DNA from: a virus
Length of the DNA stretch: 58,190 bases
Strand: one strand, 5' to 3'
Virus record (IMG/VR): IMGVR_UViG_3300042934_000137
Span: 1-58,190 of that record
The notes under the pieces are model-generated. The model had not been told where the DNA came from. It ran no database searches and worked only from the letters and a program-made list of their open reading frames with translations. Shown here piece by piece: positions 39,983 to 46,704 of this stretch. The number at the start of each line of letters is the position of its first letter. The stretch's first letter is position 1. A program made the position numbers and the translations under genes.

Positions 39983-41050
39983 TCAGTTCTTGGGCGTGTT
40001 ACTGCCCGCGTCGACGATCACGGAAGAGCCGCCGCTCATCATGCAGAAGCCCGGCTCCTTGCCGATCTCCTTCGCCGCCTGGATGCAGTTGGCCTGGTTC
40101 ACCGCGGGATCCTTGAGGGACTCCTGGAGAGCCTTGTTGGCCTTGGACTTGGCGGCGTTGGTCGCCTCCTCCTCAGCTGCCAGGCGGGTCTTCGCCTTCT
40201 GGGCCTGGACGTTCGAGATCGACTGGTCCGTCGCGTCGTCGTAGTCCGGAACCGCCAGATCGACAGACATGATGTTGAGCTCACTGTCGAACTCACGTCG
40301 CAACTCGTCCAGGGCCAGCTGGTTCAGCGTGCCCAGGGACTGGTTCTTCTCCTCGATGAGCGGGTTGTGTCCGGAGAACACCTTCCCCAACGCCACTCGG
40401 GAGGAGCTGTAGACGAAGTTCTTGGTGAGTCGCTCGAAGGAACGGTAGGTCTTGAACAACTCCACCGCGTTCTTCCGCTCGGCCTCGGTGCCCGCCTTCA
40501 TCTGCCAGGCCACCACGCCGTTCAGACAGGCCGTCGCCTGACCCTCGAGCTTGACCTGGATGCAGGGGTACTCCTTCTTGTCCAGGTCCTCCTCGTTGTT
40601 GCCCTTGCCGTTGAACCGCAGGAACTGACGGGTTCCGTCGAACTCCGTCTTGATCTCCCACGGCGCCTTGGCGTGGAATCCGTTGCTGTAGGCGGACTGC
40701 GGCTTGCCGAACGAGGTCATGATGCCAACCTGGTTCGTCCCGACCACCACGAAGAGACTCATGATGAACAGGAAGACCGCCACGCCACCCACAACGCCGA
40801 CGCCCCACCCGAGACCACGTCGCATGTAGTGCGTTTCGACGTTGTCCTTCTCGTGCTCGAACTTGCTCTGGTTCCAGGCCTTGACTGCCGTGGTGTACGG
40901 ATCGCCGTAGACATCCCGACGCACCCCCTCGAAGTCAGCCCGGTCGGGCTTCTCCTCGGTGAACGGGGTGACCTTGACTCGGGTACGAACGATCCAGATG
41001 ATGAGAGCCATCACCGCAACGATCATGGCCCAGAGGAACCAAGCGTCCAT
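39983..41050 (-). CDS. Band-7/SPFH-domain membrane protein
   Basis: This encodes 355 residues with two membrane segments (about 5-20 and 83-105), a VGTNQVGIMTSFGKPQS start of a band-7 domain (about 105-280), and an Ala/Glu-rich helix (AQKAKTRLAAEEEATNAAKS). Stomatin/prohibitin relatives build membrane microdomains. Such genes occur in Streptomyces phages; the role in infection is not established. A GC-rich, well-expressed coding style is seen. Confidence 0.82.
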   Translation of the reverse strand: MDAWFLWAMIVAVMALIIWIVRTRVKVTPFTEEKPDRADFEGVRRDVYGDPYTTAVKAWNQSKFEHEKDNVETHYMRRGLGWGVGVVGGVAVFLFIMSLFVVVGTNQVGIMTSFGKPQSAYSNGFHAKAPWEIKTEFDGTRQFLRFNGKGNNEEDLDKKEYPCIQVKLEGQATACLNGVVAWQMKAGTEAERKNAVELFKTYRSFERLTKNFVYSSSRVALGKVFSGHNPLIEEKNQSLGTLNQLALDELRREFDSELNIMSVDLAVPDYDDATDQSISNVQAQKAKTRLAAEEEATNAAKSKANKALQESLKDPAVNQANCIQAAKEIGKEPGFCMMSGGSSVIVDAGSNTPKN

Positions 41051-41114
41051 TCTTGCACTCCTTTAAAGAGGGGTTTTGAATATAACCAGAGAAGTGTCTG
41101 ACTTCTCCGGGAAA

Positions 41115-41146
41115 GGGGAAGGATCATACGAATATGACCCATCCCC
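41115..41146 (-). terminator. Hairpin upstream of band-7 gene
   Basis: GGGG-GGATCATA pairs with TATGACCC-CCCC around CGAA. It follows the stop of the 41159-41422 gene, so the band-7 gene probably has its own upstream signal in the 41051-41114 interval; none was identified. Confidence 0.65.
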
Positions 41147-41158
41147 CACCCGCAACTG

Positions 41159-41422
41159 TCAGATCCCAGACATGTACTGCTGCAGTCGCTCCTTCGCGAT
41201 GTGGCACTGCTCGATACGCGTCTCGATCTCCTCGTTCACGGCCTGAACGATCTGGGCCGACTCGAGGGCGTCCTGGTTCCCGGAACCTTCGAGGATGCCG
41301 TAGATCGCACCACCCGCGGCCTGACCCTTCTCCAGGGACAGCTGAAGACCGGCGACACAGCCCTCCAGATCATTCAGAGCTGCGTTGATCAGAGCCTTCA
41401 GACCTTCGACGTTCATGTTCAT
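41159..41422 (-). CDS. Coiled-coil protein, paralogue of 41437-41937
   Basis: This encodes 87 residues, nearly all helical. The C-terminus (EERLQQYMSGI-like, actually KERLQQYMSGI) aligns with the end of the neighbour's EQMQQYMNKL, and LSLEKGQAAGGAIYG.LEGSG matches its SSASLAGLIQGSED region. Likely a small duplicated helical domain. Function is unknown. Confidence 0.6.
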   Translation of the reverse strand: MNMNVEGLKALINAALNDLEGCVAGLQLSLEKGQAAGGAIYGILEGSGNQDALESAQIVQAVNEEIETRIEQCHIAKERLQQYMSGI

Positions 41423-41436
41423 TTTTTGTTCCTCCC

Positions 41437-41937
41437 CTAGAGTTTGTTCATATATTGTTGCATCTGCTCGATGCTCTTCTGAAGAGTAGCCACGAGCTCG
41501 TGGATTCGCTCAACAGACTCGAAGCCGACCTCGCAGGTCACCATGATGGCTTCATCTTCCGAACCCTGGATCAAACCGGCAAGAGACGCCGAACTCCGCT
41601 CCAAGATTCCTTCGGCGGTGACAAGTCGCTCGATGGCTCTGTTGTGCGCGTCGATGGCCTTGTTGATGTGATTCTTAATGTCTTCGACCCTAAGAATCTC
41701 TCCGCCCTCCCAGTGAGAAGGAACCCGGTTAGGATCCCCAACAGCAAAACCCGAAGAATTCTTGACGATCTTTGGGTCGACGAAAGGTTTCGCATCACGA
41801 CCGGGACTCAATGAGGGGTCGTCAGCTGGAAGTTCCGCGAGAATTCGCTTAGTGATGCGTCCCTCGGGACTGAATCCACCACTGTCCGGATGCCTCTTCC
41901 GAATATTGTCAGCGTCGTGAACTTCACCCTCGTCCAT
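41437..41937 (-). CDS. Helical protein with C-terminal paralogous domain
   Basis: This encodes 166 residues. An N-terminal polar, Pro-rich half (MDEGEVHDADNIRKRHPDSG) leads to a helical C-terminal half (about 90-166) paralogous to the 87-residue neighbour. The role is unknown. It may be structural. Confidence 0.6.
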   Translation of the reverse strand: MDEGEVHDADNIRKRHPDSGGFSPEGRITKRILAELPADDPSLSPGRDAKPFVDPKIVKNSSGFAVGDPNRVPSHWEGGEILRVEDIKNHINKAIDAHNRAIERLVTAEGILERSSASLAGLIQGSEDEAIMVTCEVGFESVERIHELVATLQKSIEQMQQYMNKL

Positions 41938-41940
41938 GGG

Positions 41941-42201
41941 TCAGGCGACCTTCCCGAAGATAACGTCGAGCTCGCGCTCCACCATCTCCTTGATCTTCAC
42001 GGCCGTGCTCTTGGGCTTGATGCGCGGCGCCTCGCCGAACTTCTGCACCCGGTTCCCCTTGACGCTCCGACCGGACGGCTTCCCGCGGCCCGTCAGGGCG
42101 CGACCCCGGTTGTCGAACTTCTTGGTGGAGAACGCCTTCCCGTTCTTGCGGTTGTCGTTCCGCGTGCCGGGGGTCTTCTTCTTGCCGTCCTTCTTCGCCA
42201 T
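41941..42201 (-). CDS. Small very basic protein
   Basis: This encodes 86 residues rich in Lys, Arg, Gly and Asn (MAKKDGKKKTPGTRNDNRKNG in parts), with a short acidic helix at the end. The composition suggests nucleic-acid binding, like a histone-like or RNA-binding accessory. The start follows AAAGAT, a weak ribosome site. Confidence 0.6.
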   Translation of the reverse strand: MAKKDGKKKTPGTRNDNRKNGKAFSTKKFDNRGRALTGRGKPSGRSVKGNRVQKFGEAPRIKPKSTAVKIKEMVERELDVIFGKVA

Positions 42202-42262
42202 TGGAATATGATCTTTCTGTGAGGGATGAGCGTTGAGGGGTTTGAGTTGCAGGTGTGACTGA

Positions 42263-42658
42263 TCAGGCGTCGAGAGCGGGGATGGTCACGCCCTTGTTCG
42301 CGCAGGCGTTGCGCAACACGGCGTACTTGGTCACGAGGTTGGAGTTCAGCTCGTCGAGTTGCTGCTGGTTGGAATCCGCCAGACGGAGGTTCATCGTGTA
42401 CGCCGCCTCGACGAAGTTCGTCCCGGCGGTACGGATGGCCTCGTCCTTCGAGAGCCCGAACTCCGTGAGACGCTGCTTGCGCCACTCCTCGTCCAGCGTG
42501 GCCGGAGAAGACGACTTCGCCATCTGCATGCACACGGAAACGCCGGAGTCCTTCTGCGCGGTCACAGTCTCCGGTGCGAACATCCGGATCACGCCGACGA
42601 CGAGGGTGAGTGCGATCACCAGGACCGCAATGGTGGGGATGATGTAGCGCTTGCTCAT
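42263..42658 (-). CDS. Membrane-anchored protein
   Basis: This encodes 131 residues. One N-terminal span (about 5-27, YIIPTIAVLVIALTLVVGV) is followed by a periplasm-side helical domain with two cysteines. It is the first gene after a structured leader with a minimal ORF and a pseudoknot-capable RNA. Function is unknown. Expression may be regulated through the leader. Confidence 0.65.
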   Translation of the reverse strand: MSKRYIIPTIAVLVIALTLVVGVIRMFAPETVTAQKDSGVSVCMQMAKSSSPATLDEEWRKQRLTEFGLSKDEAIRTAGTNFVEAAYTMNLRLADSNQQQLDELNSNLVTKYAVLRNACANKGVTIPALDA

Positions 42659-42680
42659 GGTTCTCTCCTCTGAATTTTAT

Positions 42681-42791
42681 TACTACGAATATGGGGTGTA
42701 CCACTCGGAGCCCTCGTGCTGCTCTTTATCCTCTCCACAACCGCTATATGATGTGGGCGAGATATAGCCACCAAGGGCTCCGAGCCTAGTA
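42681..42791 (-). ncRNA. Structured leader RNA with possible pseudoknot
   Basis: An 11-bp perfect stem (CTCGGAGCCCT 42704-42714 with 42774-42784) encloses a hairpin (GCTATAT 42743-42749 with 42762-42768). The hairpin loop carries TGTGG (42752-42756), complementary to CCACA (42735-42739) outside it, which would form a pseudoknot. A TACTA/TAGTA pair extends the outer stem. Candidate riboswitch-like or processed leader of the 42263-42658 gene. Confidence 0.55.
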
Positions 42792-42836
42792 GGGAAATGA
42801 AGAACGAGATGGTGCCAGGGCCGACGAACTAAGAAA

Positions 42837-42863
42837 TCAACGGGTACGGGTGCTCGTTCTCAT
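42837..42863 (-). CDS. Eight-residue leader ORF
   Basis: ATGAGAACG... encodes MRTSTRTR and stop. The ribosome site AGGAGGTGAT is a near-perfect anti-SD complement, stronger than that of nearly all real genes here. The ORF overlaps one arm of an 8-bp inverted repeat (42801-42808 with 42853-42860). It looks like a leader peptide for attenuation, but could be chance. Confidence 0.4.
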   Translation of the reverse strand: MRTSTRTR

Positions 42864-42890
42864 TGCTATCACCTCCTAACGTTCCAGGAA

Positions 42891-42919
42891 GGGGAGCCGA
42901 GTCCTAAGACCCGACCCCC
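42891..42919 (-). terminator. Hairpin after 42931-43329
   Basis: GGGG-CCGA and CCCG-CCCC arms pair around an inner loop. The flanks GGTTGGGG and CCCCTTCCTGG match those around the hairpin at 39946-39975. Confidence 0.6.
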
Positions 42920-42930
42920 AACCTGAGGCG

Positions 42931-43329
42931 TCAGTTGCAGGCGTTGTCGCCGTACGTCAACCGAAGAGCGAGGTCCTCCGGCGTGAAGTCGGCGTTGTCG
43001 CCGTGGATCAGAGACGGACGCTCGAAGCTGGCGTTGAAGGCCTTGTCGGTGTAGACCTTGAAACCACCCGAGGGGGTGTACAGAACCCAGTCGCCTACGA
43101 ACGCCTGAGTCTGCCGCGGGAAGAGCGGCCGATTGACGTTCACCTGGATGTACGGTCCGGTACGACCGTCGTGCTCACCGAGAGCCTTGACCTCTCCGCC
43201 GCACCACCGAGCCACCTGAGGCATGTTTCGCTCGGTGACTCGTACGACCTGAACGACGAACGGCTTGCGGACGTACTCCTCGATCTGGAGACCGACGGCG
43301 GGAGGAGCGGGAACGGGGTGGGTGGTCAT
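42931..43329 (-). CDS. GDWIV-family small protein, paralogue 2
   Basis: This encodes 132 residues from the ATG at 43329. A Pro-rich N-terminus precedes KPFVVQVVRVTERNMPQVARW and AFVGDWVLYTPSGGFKVYT in parts, matching the family at 36974, 45408 and 46409. It has a longer, acidic C-terminus (ALRLTYGDNACN). Confidence 0.7.
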   Translation of the reverse strand: MTTHPVPAPPAVGLQIEEYVRKPFVVQVVRVTERNMPQVARWCGGEVKALGEHDGRTGPYIQVNVNRPLFPRQTQAFVGDWVLYTPSGGFKVYTDKAFNASFERPSLIHGDNADFTPEDLALRLTYGDNACN

Positions 43330-43408
43330 GATTCCTCTTTCTTTGAGCATGTTTTGGATCGTTCTGATGAGGCTTCGATGGTGAGAATATCCCCGCCGCG
43401 GCTTCATG

Positions 43409-43780
43409 TCAGTCTCGGAGCTCGGCGACGGTAGGTTCGAGAAGAAGGGTGAGTTGCCCCTTCTTGTGGTACTCGTCGACGTAGAGCTCGTTGGTCTCGC
43501 CGTTGAAGGTGAGTTCAAAGTACCGGTTGTCCTCGATGATGGTGCTACACAAGGCCTTCCAGTTCTTCAGGGTCTTGGTAAACCAGACGACGAAGACGTC
43601 TTGCTCGAGAATCGGGAGATCGTCGAGGCGAAGGATGTTGGTTCGGTAGTACTTGGCAACAGCCTGCTTGGCCATCAGCTGGAAATCGGTGGGAGTGACC
43701 ACTCCGCTCTGACCGCCCGGATCCGCCTTGTACGTGTAGTCGACTGCAGGAACACCGCTGGGGTATGTTCGCATGTCCAT
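43409..43780 (-). CDS. Small phage protein, DUF6275-like
   Basis: This encodes 123 residues. VVWFTKTLKNWKALCSTII and RYFELTFNGETNELYVDEY in parts are the hallmark of a small phage family that I recall as DUF6275. It is a mixed alpha/beta protein with unknown function. It sits among early genes before the ssDNA-binding-like gene in map order. Confidence 0.7.
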   Translation of the reverse strand: MDMRTYPSGVPAVDYTYKADPGGQSGVVTPTDFQLMAKQAVAKYYRTNILRLDDLPILEQDVFVVWFTKTLKNWKALCSTIIEDNRYFELTFNGETNELYVDEYHKKGQLTLLLEPTVAELRD

Positions 43781-43781
43781 G

Positions 43782-43871
43782 TCAGGACTCCTTCTTGTCC
43801 TTCGAGGAAATGACGGCGCCGAAGATCACCCCGACAAGAGCAATCAACGCGCCAACGACCATCTCGAACAC
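43782..43871 (-). CDS. 29-residue membrane peptide
   Basis: The GTG at 43871 follows AAGGA. Residues 4-21 are one hydrophobic span and the tail is KDKKES. Its start region, CTGACGTGTTCGA, repeats almost exactly that of the next membrane gene at 43873-44076. Confidence 0.5.
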   Translation of the reverse strand: MFEMVVGALIALVGVIFGAVISSKDKKES

Positions 43872-43872
43872 G

Positions 43873-44076
43873 TCAGATCCTTTCGTAGTTCCATGCCGGG
43901 TCGTTCGGTGGAAGCTGGGTACGCAGTCGGTTACTGATGGGCCCATGCATCTCGAAGATATGGACCTCTTCGTGCTTCGGTGTTCTTGTGACATATAGTG
44001 AAAGGCCGATTCCAATGAGAACCCCGACAAGGAGAATCACCAGAATCGACCCCACCACGATAAATGCGTCGAACAC
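43873..44076 (-). CDS. Small membrane protein
   Basis: This encodes 67 residues from a GTG one base after the upstream TGA; an ATG at 44103 is the alternative. An N-terminal span (about 5-30, FIVVGSILVILLVGVLIGIG) is followed by a soluble, charged tail. Confidence 0.55.
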   Translation of the reverse strand: MFDAFIVVGSILVILLVGVLIGIGLSLYVTRTPKHEEVHIFEMHGPISNRLRTQLPPNDPAWNYERI

Positions 44077-44077
44077 G

Positions 44078-44572
44078 TCAGTCGGCCGGGAGAACGTCGG
44101 CATACTTGAGGTCCAGGTCGTCCTCGAACTGGGTGAGGTACATCTTCCGCAGATATGCGGTGACGCCGCTGTCGCCCCGAACGGTCCAGTTGTACGGCGA
44201 GAACCGAAGGTCGCACTCAGCGATCTCGACCGTGTCCAACAGGGGAACGAGGCCCTCGTCCAGCATGTTTCGGCGCCGCGTCTTCGAGCCGATCAGGTAG
44301 ATCTCGGGAGCACGCCCCTTGTAACTGACCTTGACCTGAACGTACGGGTCGCCGATCGCGCCAGCCTCGTCGTCGCTGTCGTTGTCGCGCGGCTTGCGGC
44401 GCTTGATGTTGTAGCCATCACGCGCCATCATCTCGGCAACGTCCTCGGGAAGGATGACGCAGAAGTTGCGATCTCCCGCACGGTTGTACTGCCCCTCTTC
44501 ACCGGCGAAGTTCCGGTAGAGCAGAGTGGCGTTCTCGATGGTGATGATCTCCGTGGCACGACGAGTGGGCAT
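44078..44572 (-). CDS. Probable ssDNA-binding protein
   Basis: This encodes 164 residues. IITIENATLLYRNFAGEEG, AGDRNFCVILPED and DLRFSPYNW, WTVRG...VTAYLRKMYLTQF match phage replication ssDNA-binding (gp2.5-like) proteins seen near polymerases, with an acidic insert (DNDSDDEAG). The OB-like fold is inferred. Confidence 0.55.
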   Translation of the reverse strand: MPTRRATEIITIENATLLYRNFAGEEGQYNRAGDRNFCVILPEDVAEMMARDGYNIKRRKPRDNDSDDEAGAIGDPYVQVKVSYKGRAPEIYLIGSKTRRRNMLDEGLVPLLDTVEIAECDLRFSPYNWTVRGDSGVTAYLRKMYLTQFEDDLDLKYADVLPAD

Positions 44573-44830
44573 TTACTGTTCCTTCTTTCCGTTTTTGAGC
44601 TGGAGCCCCTCACAGGGCTTTAGTAGAAATTCTTTGCTATGGCAGGGGCACGCCCAGCAGATCGAACACTCATAACCTACTGGGCTTTCGACCATGTTGT
44701 GACCGAGCAACTCAGCGCGTCGATCTGAATTGCGCCATTCCGTACCCAGATCAACCGCGTCATGTAGCTCATCAAGGTGTGGAATATCGTCCGCGGTGTA
44801 GGTGGGGTGTTCGTCGATCAAACCTTCCAC
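44573..44830 (-). CDS. Small Cys-rich protein
   Basis: This encodes 85 residues with YECSICWACPCHSKEF, four Cys and a His that could bind zinc. It overlaps the upstream gene by 13 bases. Function is unknown. Confidence 0.55.
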   Translation of the reverse strand: MEGLIDEHPTYTADDIPHLDELHDAVDLGTEWRNSDRRAELLGHNMVESPVGYECSICWACPCHSKEFLLKPCEGLQLKNGKKEQ

Positions 44831-45099
44831 CCACCTAGGCGCTTGCGCTTCTTACTCCAGTCGTACCGCGGCTTGTTCCTCTTGTGTCCCGCCCACTTTC
44901 GGTCCGAGACAGTTCGGAAGCAGGAGCGGTGCTTCGGCTTCGGGTACAACTTCTTGGCGAGCCGTCGGTTCACGTAGAGGATCTGCTTCATGTCCAGCTT
45001 GCTGTAGAGCTTCATCGCCTCCGTCGCCGACTGCATCCCAGAAATGAACTTGTCGATGTTGACATCGGCCAAAGCCAAGTGCTTCTTCAGGTCGCTCAC
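44818..45099 (-). CDS. Basic protein after WhiB gene
   Basis: This encodes 93 residues: a helical N-terminal half and a Lys/Arg-rich C-terminal half (KRNKPRYDWSKKRKRLGG). It overlaps the whiB stop by 4 bases. It may bind nucleic acid. Confidence 0.55.
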   Translation of the reverse strand: MSDLKKHLALADVNIDKFISGMQSATEAMKLYSKLDMKQILYVNRRLAKKLYPKPKHRSCFRTVSDRKWAGHKRNKPRYDWSKKRKRLGGWKV

Positions 45100-45386
45100 T
45101 TCTTGTCTCCGTACTTCTTCATGGCGCTCTCAAACATCTTTCGCCAGCTCGAAATTTGTGGATGACGACGTAGCAATGCCCGACGCTCTCGTTCGGTCAT
45201 GCCTCCCCAGACGCCAAACTCGATTCCGTTGTCGAGTGCGTCAGCCAAACAGCTGTACTTGATTGGGCAGCTTCGGCAGATGCGCTTCTCGATGTTCTGC
45301 TCGCGTCCTTGCACGAACATTCTATCGGGATTCTGTCCTCTACACGCAGCCTGTGACCAATCGGAATATAACTTGAGATGCTCCAC
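45096..45386 (-). CDS. WhiB-family transcription factor
   Basis: This encodes 96 residues with the four cluster cysteines C15, C37, C40 and C46 (CRSCPIKYSC), the G(V/I)WGG turn GVWGGMT and a basic C-terminus. WhiB proteins bind a 4Fe-4S cluster and act with the principal sigma factor. This family is essentially actinobacterial and supports the host call. It may tune host or phage promoters. Confidence 0.92.
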   Translation of the reverse strand: MEHLKLYSDWSQAACRGQNPDRMFVQGREQNIEKRICRSCPIKYSCLADALDNGIEFGVWGGMTERERRALLRRHPQISSWRKMFESAMKKYGDKK

Positions 45387-45407
45387 TGCATACCTGCCCT
45401 TCGCAGG

Positions 45408-45683
45408 TTAGATGAGTTCGTACTGGGACTCGAACTCCTTCCCGGACATGACTCGAATACCGCCTCGGGGGTCCTTGACCACGTAGTCACCCAAGGAAGC
45501 TCGCTTGATCTCTTGCTCCGTGGGGATGTTGAGTGCGATAAATACGAGAGACTTCGTGTCCGGATCGACCTCAGTCACCTCGAATCCACCACACCAGAGC
45601 GCTGCCCGCTGAACGCTATCGGGCTCGATCTTGATGGCTTCGACAGACACCGGAATCAGACGATACCGCTTAGGCATCGTCAT
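45408..45683 (-). CDS. GDYVV-family small protein, paralogue 3
   Basis: This encodes 91 residues. PVSVEAIKIEPDSVQRAALW, CGGFEV and LGDYVVKDPRGGIRVM place it with the family at 36974, 42931 and 46409. The C-terminus FESQYELI matches FEERYEL of paralogue 4. It overlaps the upstream gene by 4 bases. Confidence 0.72.
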   Translation of the reverse strand: MTMPKRYRLIPVSVEAIKIEPDSVQRAALWCGGFEVTEVDPDTKSLVFIALNIPTEQEIKRASLGDYVVKDPRGGIRVMSGKEFESQYELI

Positions 45684-45997
45684 CCCTCCAGATCCTGATC
45701 CGGATAGTGGGCCGTACGAAGCGGAAGACGCACCATCGAGGGGCCCGGTCCGTAGTCCGCCCGACCCTGGTAGAAGCTGGGGAAGGGTTCGTCGGAGCTT
45801 CTCACGACCGGCATGATTTCGGGCGCCAACGAGAGTCCGGTCACCAGTCCTTCGGTCATCGCGGAAATCATTTCGTTGCCCAGCTCAGGCCTGAGAGTGA
45901 TGTGAGCGTAGACGCCATCGTCCTTGGTCTCGAGCCTGGCCTTTCCGATGAGGTTCCCGTTAGGGCCCGTCACCGGAATATCGGTAATCCTGTCCAT
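45680..45997 (-). CDS. Hypothetical protein
   Basis: This encodes 105 residues: IPVTGPNGNLIGKARLETK, then AMTEGLVTGLSLAPEI. The pattern resembles a short prohead-protease-like or beta-rich segment, but it lacks a catalytic motif. Function is unknown. Confidence 0.5.
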   Translation of the reverse strand: MDRITDIPVTGPNGNLIGKARLETKDDGVYAHITLRPELGNEMISAMTEGLVTGLSLAPEIMPVVRSSDEPFPSFYQGRADYGPGPSMVRLPLRTAHYPDQDLEG

Positions 45998-46021
45998 GTT
46001 CCTCCTTAAGAAGAAATGCCG

Positions 46022-46054
46022 AGAGGCGGGCAGGTCCGTACCCCACCCGCCTCT
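46022..46054 (-). terminator. Hairpin in 46.0 kb leader
   Basis: AGAGGCGGG pairs perfectly with CCCGCCTCT around a 15-nt loop; GCCG/CGGC can extend it. It precedes the gene at 45680-45997 in the transcript. Confidence 0.55.
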
Positions 46055-46064
46055 ACCGGCGTTA

Positions 46065-46188
46065 CGCTTGAGATGTAAGCAAGCGGTGTTACCAGTCCCT
46101 ATCGACAGCAGGGTAGGGCGACCCTGTGGGCAAACCAGGTCTCTAATCCGGCTCTGTCGTGAAGCGGCTAGGTATCGAGCCTAACCGC
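46065..46188 (-). ncRNA. Multi-hairpin intergenic RNA candidate
   Basis: Pairs seen are CGCTTG 46065-46070 with 46080-46085; CGACAG 46103-46108 with CTGTCG 46154-46159; inside it CAGGGT 46109-46114 with 46121-46126; and a 9-bp T-arm-like hairpin 46164-46172/46180-46188 with loop CTCGATA on the minus strand. The 195-base gap has no gene. It may be a structured leader or small RNA. Confidence 0.45.
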
Positions 46189-46208
46189 CCCCTGAGGGGA
46201 TCTAACCC

Positions 46209-46403
46209 TCAAACTTTGACGCCGCCGTATCGCTTGATCAGCAACGCCTTTGCGCTGTGGAAAACCCAGCAGTCACACTTGTTCGTGCGTTCACTCACTA
46301 ACTGACCTGCCGGAGAATTTACTCGCTTACAGGACGAGTGGTGTCGGTTTCGATCAGTATTGTGTGCGATCTGCTGGGCCTCCCTGTCGAACTCGTCGTC
46401 CAC
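46209..46403 (-). CDS. Small Cys/His protein
   Basis: This encodes 64 residues from a GTG at 46403, with no clear ribosome site. HHSSCKRV and KCDCWVFHS contain Cys and His residues that could bind zinc. It follows the paralogue 4 gene closely. Confidence 0.45.
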   Translation of the reverse strand: MDDEFDREAQQIAHNTDRNRHHSSCKRVNSPAGQLVSERTNKCDCWVFHSAKALLIKRYGGVKV

Positions 46404-46408
46404 CTGAA

Positions 46409-46681
46409 TCAGGTGTCGGAGCGGGTGTTCTTGACCAGCTCGTAGCGCTCCTCGAACTCGTCGGCCGGCATGACACGAACACCCTGCCCCTTGGTGATGA
46501 CCACGTAGTCGCCGATGTTGGCAACTCGCGGAACGCCGTCGAACGACGGCAGCCGGAGGGTCTGGACACCGTTGTCGTCCGCCTTCTGGCCGAAGCACAG
46601 GTTCGCGGCGTAGTCGATGGTCGAGGCGCTGATCTGGATGGCCTTGACGCTGGAGCCCTTCGGGCGGAAGGTACGTTCCAT
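46409..46681 (-). CDS. GDYVV-family small protein, paralogue 4
   Basis: This encodes 90 residues. SSVKAIQISASTIDYAANL, IGDYVVITKGQGVRVMP and FEERYELVKN match paralogues 1 to 3. It lies directly downstream of the replication fusion gene. Function is unknown. Confidence 0.72.
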   Translation of the reverse strand: MERTFRPKGSSVKAIQISASTIDYAANLCFGQKADDNGVQTLRLPSFDGVPRVANIGDYVVITKGQGVRVMPADEFEERYELVKNTRSDT

Positions 46682-46704
46682 GAGAGGTGTGTTTCCTTTC
46701 GGGG

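Noticed and set aside
46160-46190. Second tRNA from the CTCGATA loop hairpin
   Set aside because: The T-loop lacks T54, and no acceptor strand matching CCGCTTC was found on either side.
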